Shown here in pieces: positions 12,251-22,427 of a DNA stretch of 64,000 nt; positions within the stretch are counted from its first letter, which is position 1; every line of letters begins with the position of its first letter. The DNA is from Gordius sp. MW1. Taxonomy: Eukaryota; Nematomorpha; Gordioida; Gordea; Gordiidae. The notes under the pieces are model-generated. The model did no database searches and was not told the origin of the DNA. It saw only the letters and a program-made list of their open reading frames with translations. Location: assembly GCA_964036665.1 (NCBI GenBank), contig OZ038531.1:2666001-2730000 (forward strand), read 5' to 3'. The position numbers and the translations under genes are program-made.

Positions 12251-12655
12251 GCTTCATTTTGTTTAAAATGAGATAAACTGTACAAATAATAAATTCATAT
12301 TAAGTGTCATAAAGATAGAAGTAGGTAGTAATTGCAATAATTGTTTAAACCAAATAAATCATATATTAGAAATTTAATATATGTTAAATTACATATCTTT
12401 CAGGCAACATTGCACGAACAATTTTTAGAGGATAAGCTTTGTTTTAGAAAAAGTAAAATAAACTATTTAATTATGTAGGTGTTTATTAGTAATACATTAA
12501 TGCAAGTTATTCAAACACTACTATATATAAAGTACATGTGAAATTCAAAAGTTAATTAGAAGTTAAAAAGTAAACCTTCTAATACATTACATTCTAATCA
12601 AGATATAACCACCTTAACCTAGAATCTATATAATATATAACATGTAGAATTTTTT

Positions 12656-12668
12656 GTTTTTATTTAAC
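12656..12668 (-). promoter_or_regulatory. likely polyadenylation signal of the LC8 gene
   Basis: On the minus strand an AAATAAA hexamer context occurs about 130 bases downstream of the LC8 stop codon. It is the first good signal after the stop, so it probably ends the LC8 transcript. Confidence 0.45.
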
Positions 12669-12793
12669 AATTTTTAATTTAACATAAATTGTATAATACA
12701 AAAATTAATGAGATTATAAAACACACAATAATAAAATATACACATAGATGTTTGATAATATAACAAAATCAAAGCTATAGGATAGCATCACTT

Positions 12794-13066
12794 CTAGCCT
12801 GATTTAAACAAAAGCACAGCAACTTGTCCTAGGTAAAAATAAATAAAGTTCTTAGTTTCATGGGTAACAAAGCTCCCAAAATTTCTCCCAACAATGCAGT
12901 GCCAAGTTGGTGAGTATTTTCGATCAAATTCCTTTTTTATATGTGCAGCAATATCTTTTTCAATATTATATTTTTCGATAGCAGCATTTGCAACATCAAT
13001 GGCATCTTGCTGCATTTCTTCAGACATATCAGCATTTTTAACAATTGCTTTTCTTTCAACGCTCAT
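12794..13066 (-). CDS. DYNLL1: dynein light chain LC8-type (DYNLL)
   Basis: A complete 90-residue protein with no intron: [20 protein letters not shown], then [34 protein letters not shown] and [17 protein letters not shown]. This is almost the canonical LC8 sequence, which is normally 89 residues. LC8 is a homodimeric hub that binds short linear motifs in the dynein intermediate chain and many other partners in the cytoplasm. Lys36 and the His55 dimer-interface region (in the usual numbering) are retained. A minus-strand AATAAA lies about 130 bases past the stop, near 12660. Animal LC8 genes often have an intron within the coding region, so an uninterrupted frame could be a retrocopy, but the strict conservation implies selection. 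Whether this is the DYNLL1 or DYNLL2 equivalent cannot be told. Confidence 0.95.
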   Translation of the reverse strand: MSVERKAIVKNADMSEEMQQDAIDVANAAIEKYNIEKDIAAHIKKEFDRKYSPTWHCIVGRNFGSFVTHETKNFIYFYLGQVAVLLFKSG

Positions 13067-13109
13067 TTCTTTATCTTTATTAATTATAATATTTATAAGC
13101 TTACTTTAT

Positions 13110-13285
13110 ATGTACGAATAAATTGTCGATTGATTGGTTGTAACTAAAATACGAAAGTGCATAAGCCAGAGCGCCTTGGGACTTTTTAAATAAATCAGAC
13201 AGTAATCGAACATAGTAAATTATAAAAGTGTATATGCCAAAGTGCTTAAGATTTTTTAAATAAATCAGAAAATAATCAGCCATAA
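13110..13285. repeat. short tandem duplication upstream of LC8
   Basis: Two imperfect units of about 85-90 bp share phrases such as aaagtgcataagcca/atgccaaagtgcttaag followed by ttttttaaataaatcaga. They lie 45-220 bp upstream of the LC8 start on the minus strand, so they fall in its likely promoter or 5' leader. No specific binding site is recognised. Confidence 0.5.
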
Positions 13286-13289
13286 ATTT

Positions 13290-14860
13290 ATTAATTCAAA
13301 CTATTGAACAAATGGCATGATAAAATCAAACATCTGTATAGCCTTGTCTACTCAAATTAAAAATTACATGTTAAATTTTAAAGTCGTAGCAGATATAGGA
13401 TAAGGTATATTCTAATTTTTAATATAGAAATTAATTAACCAATTAAAATGAGATTTTTGTTTTGCTGTAACTTTAATATTCCATATTTTACATTGACCAA
13501 GGGAATCTCCTGGTCACTATTTGAAGGATCATTTCCTAACTATAAATCCTATTGTTTTTATATTTAGTCTATGTTTATGTAATATATGTTAAGCCCCTTA
13601 ATAAACATAACGTTCGTATAACATTTTTATAAGCATAATATAGGCTCATTGTTAAATTCTTATAATTATTATTAAATGAATAAGATTTTTTGTATCATAT
13701 TTGGAAGTGTTAATTTTTAATGTTACATATTTTGTATCAAATCCACGATAATAAGACGACATGAGAAGTGAACCAATAAATCAAATAGCATCAAACATTA
13801 TAAAACTAAATTAATAAAAAAATTAACGAAATGTCCGTATACAATAAAATTGTAGATAGCCATAAGAATGCCAACTTGCGCTTTTATTCAAAAAGTATAC
13901 TATGTTTAATGGGCAAAAAAGGTCTTCTGAAACAAGGTACTCTAACATAAAGCTTTTGGAGGAATACAATAAAGTACGGTATTAACTATGTATTTGTTGT
14001 TTTCCCGTCCCTCACTAATAATTATAGCATTATTATTGTATCAGTGGTGGCACCCAGGACAATAAGTTAGACTTATTGTAACGTCCATTCTTTCATGGAA
14101 CTAACTAGAATCTCTGAGAGGCATATGCTCCTTAAAAAAGGGTCTAATAGCTATTATATATTTTGGAAAATGAGGCCTGATAACTCTAAATTATATGGAA
14201 TTTGGCCCGATTCGTATGTCGAGTTCTGAATCAGCAGTGGATTTTCTGGAAGCTAAAACATATAAAACTGAATCATCTTTAACATAGGGTAACTAAAATA
14301 GCTTTTACATATTTATAAGAGAAAACAAGGGAGATTAGAAATGCTGCAGCTGGCTAGAGAATTTCTTTACCTTATTTGATGGATAGAGAAGCAGTTAAGC
14401 AAATATATTATGTTTGAAATGACTTCAAAGTAGTTTTAATATTTTTAAAAGAAGTTTGTTTACATGCAAAAGTAATTTTTGAATATGAATCATAAACGCT
14501 GTAAAGGGGGTTTAAAGAATTCCAGTGTTTTCTCCAAATAATTTGCATGATCAATTTGTCCAATTATAGGCAATCTGGGATAGATCATAGACTCCTATTG
14601 ATAGTTGTAGTCCGAAGGAAGAAAGTGTGATATTAATAGCTTTGCAAAGATGAGGAAAAAGACTGGCATCGATTAAAGTATAAAGTATTAAAAAATTGTA
14701 TGATGCTAGATATTATTAAATTCATAAACTATCTATGTGAATAAATGAAAGACGAATCGTTTAATCATAAACTTTCATTTATAAATCATTATCTTCATAT
14801 TAATATAGGTATTATATTTTATGTTAATATTATTCATAATAATATTGGAAACTAACATCG
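13290..14860. other. AT-rich intergenic DNA
   Basis: No coding segment, RNA gene or clear repeat structure is visible here on either strand. Confidence 0.4.
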
Positions 14861-14869
14861 TTGGTAAAA

Positions 14870-16377
14870 TTTAAAGATGTTAATGTTACTTTTTCACAGG
14901 AACTAATTGAGTTACAGTTTTTTTTATATGTAACTAATTACACTTACATTTAAATTTTATCAAAAGCAACTGAATACAGTTCCAGTTACTTATCTAATGG
15001 AACTAGTTACATTAAAAGTTACTCGGGTAAATAAAACAAAAAAACAATTTTTTAAATGAATTTATTCACATATTACAATAAAAATCACAGGGTAATATAT
15101 GGTGATTCGATTTCAATAAAACGTTAAATTTTATTTTGTTATTTAATAAGCTTGTTCGCTTTTCACTAAATATTTGCCAAGACTAAATAGAAGCTCGACA
15201 GAGTGGCTGGATGGTAGGGGTACATTGAATACAATGAAAAGTTTTTCCAATTTAGTAAAATTATCATATGTTATTAAAGATCCATAATTATTATTAGAAT
15301 TAATAAAAGTGTAAATGCACTTTTAAATCCTTTCCTACCTTAAGATTAAAACAGTATAACCTAGTAGATTCAACTAGGTTCTGTCGTTCCTTCTGGTGAG
15401 GGATCAACGAATTAATTAATTTAAGGTGTCTTCTTTTGTTCCCTTATTCTTTTCAAGACGGATCCAGGTCCCATTCGTTTGACTATAAAATATATGTTTT
15501 TAACCAGTGTATATGGCATATTTGCATTTTTAATACGGTTAATAAGGCATTGTTGACTGTAACTTTACTACAGGTAGAACAAGTTGACAAAGTCCGTTTT
15601 GTTTGCTGCCTCACTGTTAGTTTATCATCTTACATTACGAACCTTAATCCAAAGTCCGGCAAAAAAATCTTAAGTATCGGCTGATCATATTTATGTGGAT
15701 TTATTCTCTAAACATTAATCTTCAAAGTTTAAGGACTTACTTTTGTTTGCTTCCATAAATTCAGTGATATTTCTTGGAGCTGATATGTAAGTCATCTTGG
15801 AAATGCACAATTTGCAAACAAATCTTTTCTTGGTTTCTTTTGTTGAAAGCAAAATAGTTAATAAAGAATGGCCAAGGTGTTTTGTTTAGAATTTCCATGT
15901 CAAACTAAAATAGTCCAAGCTGTATAATAAAAAAGTTTAAATAATTATTATATTATAAATAATATCAAATGGCTTAATGATCAAAGCTTAGATGCAAAAT
16001 TAGCAATAATTTAAAAATTAATACTTAATAATATATATAAGTCATATTTACAAAAATAATAAATTATGGTACTTGCAATTATCCAATAGGATGGATTATA
16101 ATTCGAAATAGTATTTAAATATTTAAATTCAATCCGCAAAGGAAATTAAAATTTAAAGCGATGAACACAAATTAGACGTGTAACTATATTATTTGATTTA
16201 ATAAATAATTTTTGAATTTAAAAAAAAGTAACTGTATCTTTAGTTGAATAGTTACTAAATTAATGTAACTACAGTTACAGTTCCTCTGAAGTAAAAGTAA
16301 CTGATTACATACTTTTATGAAGAAAAAGAACTAGTCCCAGGAACTAGTTAAATGTAACTGGCTACTTAACAGCTCTA
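14870..16377 (-). mobile_element. decayed hAT transposon with BED finger exon
   Basis: The right end CTTAACAGCTCTA matches the TIR TAGAGCTGTTAAG of the elements at 19286 and 34187; the left end (about aaagatgttaatg) is diverged. Between them the sequence is full of short GTAACT/AGTTAC repeats, as in those relatives. On the minus strand at about 15890-15730 a segment reads NKTPWPFFINYFAF and then, in another frame, RFVCKLCISK and a spliceable MEANKS|gtaagt end. It aligns with the BED region NIPWPLFENIFTL...LKCKLCSPK of the element at 34187. No catalytic domain is visible. Confidence 0.65.
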
Positions 16378-16849
16378 TTTATGAGGTAACACAATGAGGA
16401 ATGGCTAGCATTAGCCCCGACCACTATTAAGCAAATTATATTATATGTTATAATGATAATTAAAAAGTTAATTATTATAAATATAACTTTGTAAGAAAAA
16501 ACTTTAAAATTCGTTTAAAATATGCAACCAAAAAACTTATGCGCAAAATACAAAATTGTCAAGGCTCAAAAAGCCGTTCAATACAATTATTAATTTTTAT
16601 TTTTCTCAAATAATAAATTTTTTACTTATATTTCATGACAAAATACAAATGTGGTCAAAATTGGAATGTTCTATAAATATTATCTTTAAAAATAACTACA
16701 AAGACACAAGTCCCTTTCTCCACTAGATTTAAACTTTATATGTACAAAATTTGTATTATTTGGTCCAAAACATTTAGAACGGTTTCAATTGTAGTAGATT
16801 AATATATATTTTTTTTATTAAATAAATGATCAGTTAGGATTTATTAACG

Positions 16850-18068
16850 AGTAGAAAAAGAGTTAAAATATTCGCATTTAATTTAATACCCTAAGGATAT
16901 TGGAATTTTAAAGCTAGAAACACGAACTAGACAAGTAATTATAATATTCAAATTACTTAGAAGGTAGCCGTAACTTTAATGAACACTTCCTAAAAACTCG
17001 GGCCTTCGGCCCTCGTGGGAAGGGGGAAAGGGAGGAGGAGAAGGGGAGGGGGGGGGAAGGGGGAGGAAGGTGCAGGAGGGAAGGGGGAACGACTCATCTA
17101 TACTCCGTATAAACGTAGCATATTTGTTATGCAATTTATGGGGGGAAAAGGTGGGAAGGGGCGAGAATGCCTATAGGGGGGTATAAAATGCAAAATAATT
17201 AGTTAATTATTTATACAAATTTTTAAAAAGTTAAATTTATGTAAAACCTGCTATTATTGAGGAATAGGTTTTCTTTCATTCATCTTATTTATCAACTTCT
17301 AAATTAATTAAAATGACGAAAGGAATGAAAATAGAGGGTATGACCGTGGAAAAGTCAATAGTCATCCTTCCAAAACGTACAACTTTCAATTTAGAGTTTT
17401 TTTGATACTGTATAAATTTAACCAATTTGGTGTAGGCGACTCATAATTTCAATTATGATTATAGACTCTATTCAAATCATGCGCATATGTATGGTATAAA
17501 CAAGATATTAAAAAAACGAAAAAAATTTCCAATCAGACCTTGGCCATTGGTCATTTTTTCAATCACTTTGGCCATGGTCATTTTTTTAATGATTAGCAGA
17601 CAGCCAAATAACTAGCCTATAATTATAATCTAGAAAAAAAATCGATTTTAATCTCACATTAACCAGTGGTCATTTTTTCATTGGTCAGTATCAGTAACCA
17701 GCAGACTGCCAAATACTGGCCAATAATTATAAGCTAGAGAAAAAATTTGATCTTAATCTCACTTTGGCCAGTAGACATTTTTTTTATTGGTCAGTAGCCA
17801 GCAAACGGCCAAATAGTCATATTATCAATGTTATTAACAAGAAAAATATATTAGTTTAATTTAATAAAAAAATTTTTGCCCTCTCCGGGTATTGAACAAG
17901 CAATCTAGAACGTTGGACGGACGGACGGACAGACGGACGGACAACAAAAGCGAGCCCATAAATTGCATAGCAATTAATTTAACCAACTACTGCTACAGTT
18001 CCACTGCAATTAAATTAACTAATTACAATTACTTTCTTGGAAAAATGATCTAGTTACTTACAGCTCTA
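16850..18068. mobile_element. hAT relic split by a Helentron-like insertion
   Basis: Sequence at about 16880-16995 (agctagaaacacgaactagacaagtaa) and 17978-18068 (ctacagttcc...ttacttacagctcta) matches in order parts of the hAT relic at 16140-16377. The two halves are separated by the Helentron-like element at 16996-17977. The right terminus TTACAGCTCTA fits the TAGAGCTGT-type TIR. Confidence 0.6.
16996..17977 (-). mobile_element. Helentron-associated-type non-autonomous element (HINE-like), copy 1
   Basis: The right (5') end reads TTAATTGCTATGCAATTTAT on the minus strand, followed by a CCGT microsatellite. The left (3') end carries a hairpin, GGGCC-GAA-GGCCC then GAGT, preceded by a G/C-rich tract. 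Just inside it is an inverted copy of the 5' end (gcatatttgttatgcaattt). A terminal sequence, a microsatellite near the 5' end, a subterminal inverted repeat and a 3' hairpin, with no target duplication, match the layout known for Helentron-associated elements such as DINE-1. The middle holds three GGCCAATGGTCATTTTTTCC-type units. It encodes no protein. Confidence 0.65.
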
Positions 18069-18477
18069 GCTATTATTATTTTCCACTACATGCTTTTGAT
18101 CATCTCTTTCCCTAATTACTCTCCTTCCCACTTGTCTACATTATACTGCATAAGGCTATATTTGACTACCAAATAAGCTACTTTTATAGGCGTGGCGTAG
18201 GCAGAGGAAAAATGCAATCACTAGCACATTCCTAAAGAATATGAATTACCTTAATAAAGGGTTGAAGGAAGGTGAATCATCAGGAATCTATTGTAATAAT
18301 TGAGGGAATATATTGGGAGATATTGGGGCGATCATAAGGCTTTTTAATTAAGATGAATTTACCGCTTTACAGGATGCGAGGACAGTGGACAAAACTATAC
18401 TCCACCGCCTGCACTTATTAATTAACTAATTTTGCTTTACATGGTATTATAAATAATTTATTTCCAAGATTTAAATA
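18069..18477. other. intergenic, no recognised feature
   Basis: No gene or structured repeat is visible. Confidence 0.4.
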
Positions 18478-18566
18478 ATGAATGAATAAAATCACACAAC
18501 TCTCGATACAATATGTTGCGTATAAAAATCAATGATGCGTATTGATGTTGATCAATGGGGAAGAAC

Positions 18567-19184
18567 TAGAGGCCTGCACGGGTCACCCAAAACCCGAACC
18601 TCGGGTCGGGTTTGGGTTAAAATTTTTTGGGTCGGGTCGGGTTGGATTTATAGAGTCGGGTCAAAGGATATGAATCTTACATTACTAAATAAACGAAACG
18701 TATTTGTTAAATTAATGCTATTAACTATAATCTTTGTAAAACAATATCGAATTGTATAACTAATTATAATCATTCATTATATAATCAATTTCCTTTTTTA
18801 TTTTTTTAATTCGTTTAATTTGGAGGCAAATTTAAATTTAAAGCTGAATCACGAAAGGTAAAATATTAACAAATGAGTAATTATTATTGCTTATAGTCTA
18901 TAGAGTAAATTATAAATTTAACTACATAAAGATATAATTAAATATTCAATTTAAGAAGGTCAAATTTACGCCCCGAAATTGTAGACGCCACAATATTTAT
19001 ACATATAATTATAGTAAATCAATTTTATAAATTTATTAATCAAATTTTGTATGATCATTTCTGTCGAATAAATTTTTCATCCTTAAATTTTTCATCCTCA
19101 AATTTTTTTACTAGGTCGGGTCCGGGTTGAAAATTTAAAAACGCTTTCGGGTCGGGTTTAAAAAAGTGACTTTGCAGGCCTCTA
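18567..19184. mobile_element. hAT-type MITE, TIR TAGAGGCCTGCA
   Basis: The termini TAGAGGCCTGCA and TGCAGGCCTCTA are perfect inverted repeats. A perfect 8-bp target duplication, ggaagaac, flanks it (18559-18566 and 19185-19192). The empty site gggaagaactaac is present once at about 21359. The ends carry GGGTCGGGT repeats and the interior is AT-rich and non-coding. Confidence 0.93.
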
Positions 19185-19285
19185 GGAAGAACTAACAAAT
19201 ACGTATAAACGCGTGGGGAGGGGGGGGGGGGTTGTAAAGTAACACACGTATTGAAATTAAATAGAAAGTAAGAGTATCACTTAAG

Positions 19286-20486
19286 TAGAGCTGTTAAAGT
19301 TCATCTATGATACGAACTATTTCAAGTTCATAGTTCAATTTGAAAAAAATCATTAGTTCAAGTTCATATTTTTTTAAAAAGTAACTAGTTCAAGTTCATA
19401 TAGGAAAAAATGTAACTAGTTCAAGTTAATAGTTCAATTTTACAAAAATACCTAGTTCAAGTTCAGTTCAAAGTTCAGTTCATTTTTTAAATATGATAAA
19501 GTTTAAATCAAATCCAAGGGGTTTTAGGAAATGATTCCTGAATTAAAATCTTTTTTTTTGAATCCTATCCAATTTTAAATAAATTTTATAGTTTATTAAT
19601 TATATATTTGAAAATCTAATTTAAGGAAATATTCATATATGACAAAAGCATCAACTATACAATGTTTTAAATCTTTATTATTACAAACAATATCCGATTA
19701 TAATTTATAATAAAAATCATGTGAAAGTAGATGTGAATTGGGCTTTAATAAAATATTGTTTGCAAAATTATCATTTAATAAACAAGAACGCTTATCTTTA
19801 AATATAAGTTTTCTCAAACTAAAAAGCCTTTTTAACTGGAGCACTAGATGGGAGACAAGCGTTATATTTGATAAAAATTTGTTTTAGATTTGGAAATTCA
19901 TCAAATATATCAAATGAGGTATTATTGAGTTTAATATAGTCTTCAATTAATTCTTTATTAGAATTATCACGTCTTATATCTAAGAAATCTAAACCATTGT
20001 GAGTATGCACCTCTATACTCGTTCCTATTATCTACTTCAGAGCAAATACCCAAATCACTATTGATATCCATCTTTTCTAATTACAGGCTTTTATAAATCA
20101 CATTAATTAGCTAAATCTTACTAAGTGGACAATAAAACAAGCAAGAATTTTTTTGTGTTTTTAAAATTAAAAATGCGCGGTTACTATATATCTGTGTGAT
20201 TACCGCGAAGACAATGCACGTCAAATTGTTGATGCATATACAAACAATAACTCCTCTTATAAATTTATTTTAAAAATATATTTGTGATGAACTAGTTCAA
20301 TTATTTTGTATAATTCAAGTTCAAGTTCAGAATTTGAAAAAAATAACTAGTTCAAGTTCAAGCTTAAAAAAACTAACTAGTTCAAGTTCACATTTTTTGG
20401 AAGGTAATTAGTTCAGTTCTAAGTTCAGAAAAAATTGAACTAGTTCTATAAACAAGTTCAAAATGAACTAGTTCTTAACAGCTCTA
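19286..20486 (-). mobile_element. internally deleted hAT, TIR TAGAGCTGTTAA
   Basis: The termini TAGAGCTGTTAA and TTAACAGCTCTA are flanked by a perfect 8-bp target duplication, cacttaag (19278-19285 and 20487-20494). Subterminal regions hold many AACTAGTTCAAGTTCA repeats. On the minus strand at 20010-19819 a short frame keeps IFDEFPNLKQIFIKYNA and LPSSAPV, the C-terminal dimerisation motif of hAT transposases. It is closely similar to the motif in the element at 34187. The rest of the transposase is missing. Confidence 0.92.
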
Positions 20487-20689
20487 CACTTAAGGTTACA
20501 GGAAAAGGGGTTACTAAGTGAGTATGCCTCTGATAGGCAGATGTTATAAGATCAAAAGACCCGACAATGTTAAGAAATCTAACAATAAATGAACTTTTGT
20601 AATTAATCGAATGAGATACACTGTTTTACAAGGGGTTGGGGGAACTGGGGAATATACGCGTATCAAGGGGTACGACACCTTCCCGTTTT

Positions 20690-21280
20690 CAAAAAAAAAA
20701 TTAGGGCCAGTGGTAGGGATATATGTAGCCAAAAATTAATTGATAAACTCGCCTGGTTTACAATATTGAAACATATAATCATACCACTAATCCAATATAT
20801 CAATAATATTATACTAATTATACGAATCTACCTCGCATATAATAATATACGACATGTGTAACCATGTGTAACCTTCGATAAACACGTGTGGTCTTTTCAT
20901 TTGAAGAATTAGGTATTCATGGCCAACGGGATGCATTTATAAATACCTCATTTATGGCTTGTGGAAATAATTCTGGAATAATCCCATTTTCCCCGCACTT
21001 TAAATAGGTTCCCAAAGAATTCCTGCTCTTTGAATTACCTTAGATTTCGAAGCAATCAGGTGATAATTACCATATTGTTCTTAGAATTCTATTTCCAGAC
21101 TATGATTTATTCTATCCAGAAGAAGGGGGTTGGAGAGAATTTGAATTTCAAATTAATTTTTCCGAAACCATTTTCGTATTCCCCGGGCCGCGGGGGAACA
21201 CGAGTAAGAGAAAGGTTTATAAGGAGAGATTCAAGAGCTACATTTTTGTTGCATATCTTAAGACGGAAAATATAATAATT
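20690..21280. other. intergenic spacer between duplicated segments
   Basis: Unique AT-rich sequence with no convincing gene. Open frames in it lack protein-like features. Confidence 0.4.
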
Positions 21281-21638
21281 ATAAATGAATAATCAAACAA
21301 CTGTCGATACACTATGTTGTGTATAAAAATCAATGATGCGTATTGATGTTGATCAATGGGGAAGAACTAACATATACGTATAAGCGCGTGGGGGGAAGGG
21401 TTGTAAAGTAACACACGTATTGAAATTAAATAGAAAGTAAAAGTATCACTATGAACTTAAGGTTACAGGATAAGGGGTTACTCAGTGAGTATGCCTCTGA
21501 TAGGCACATGTTATCAAAAGACCCGACAATGTTAAGAAATTTAACAATAAATGAACTTTTGTAATTAATCGAATGAGATACACTGTTTTACAAGGGGTTG
21601 GGGGAACTGGGGAATATACGCGTATCAAGTGATACGAC
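21281..21638. repeat. local duplication, right copy (empty sites)
   Basis: Direct copy of 18478-20678 without the two hAT insertions. It has the uninterrupted sites ggaagaactaac and tatcac(atgaa)cttaagg that correspond to the two target duplications in the left copy. Confidence 0.88.
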
Positions 21639-21866
21639 AATTACTTATAATTCTAAACTATAATTTTGCTACCCCCCCCCCCTCCGCCAGCCCTGCAAGA
21701 TAAAATAATAGTTAAATCGATCCTGGCCCAAGACAAACCCTAATTAAAATCATTAAAAAACAGTTTTTACTTAGTTCCAACTCCACACAAAAAAAGACTT
21801 TTTAAACTAACTTTCCCTCTTGCAGATAATATTTGTTTTTGAATTACATTTTACACTTAGTTTTCA

Positions 21867-22016
21867 TGGGCGTAGCCAGGGGGCCTCTAAATGACGAAAA
21901 AAATTTGTAATGCAAAAAGTTTTAAAAATTAAAAAAAAATTATGTTTTGCCCCCCCCCCTACTTGAACTGTTAAACGTTTGCCCCCCCCCCTAATTCAAA
22001 ACCTGGCTGCGCCCAT
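21867..22016. mobile_element. GGGCGTAGCC-type miniature element
   Basis: The copy runs from atgggcgtagccaggggg to acctggctgcgcccatg, with two C runs and the shared interior tatgttttgccccccccc. The termini are inverted repeats. It is non-coding. Confidence 0.7.
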
Positions 22017-22427
22017 GTTAGTTTTTATTTACAAAGTTAATAATTTTAGGAGCTTATTTCACATCATTCATAAATTATTTTAAAAATTCAGTTAATTCGA
22101 TTTTGGCTAGTTGAATTAATTTCTTCATTCTTTATTGGTTTTTGCGCTTGTATAAAATAAATTTTAAATATAAAATTTGCCTAATATTTCCCCTTTTAAG
22201 GAAATGTCTGTTTATCCGGTGTAAAATAAAATATCTAGCGAGGGTCTTGTTTTGGAAAATTAAAGAAGCCATAATAAGAAACTTTCAGATTCGATTCTGC
22301 ATTGAATTAATGAAAAAATTGGTATTTAATACGTATCAGACAAAAGTATAAATATAAAGATTTATTAAGTTATTGGTATCACATGGGTAAAATACATTGG
22401 TAAATAAAATACTAAAAAGAAAACGCG

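Larger units (their letters stand above)
9986..12650. other. AT-rich intergenic DNA with two GC-tailed miniature elements
   Basis: No open reading frame with recognisable protein content is visible on either strand. The stretch is AT-rich. Its recognisable contents are two copies of the GGGCGTAGCC-type miniature element, at about 11155-11300 and 12105-12250, each with a poly-C or poly-G tract. Confidence 0.5.
18478..20678. repeat. local duplication, left copy (with two hAT insertions)
   Basis: After removing the insertions at 18567-19184 and 19286-20486, this segment matches 21281-21638 in order and orientation. Shared phrases include atgatgcgtattgatgttga, aaagtaacacacgtattgaa and gaatatacgcgtatcaag. 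The right copy shows what the site looked like before the insertions. Confidence 0.88.

Noticed and set aside
15436-15684. 82-codon plus-strand frame
   Set aside because: It lies inside a hAT relic, antisense to the BED-finger remnant, with no domain of its own.
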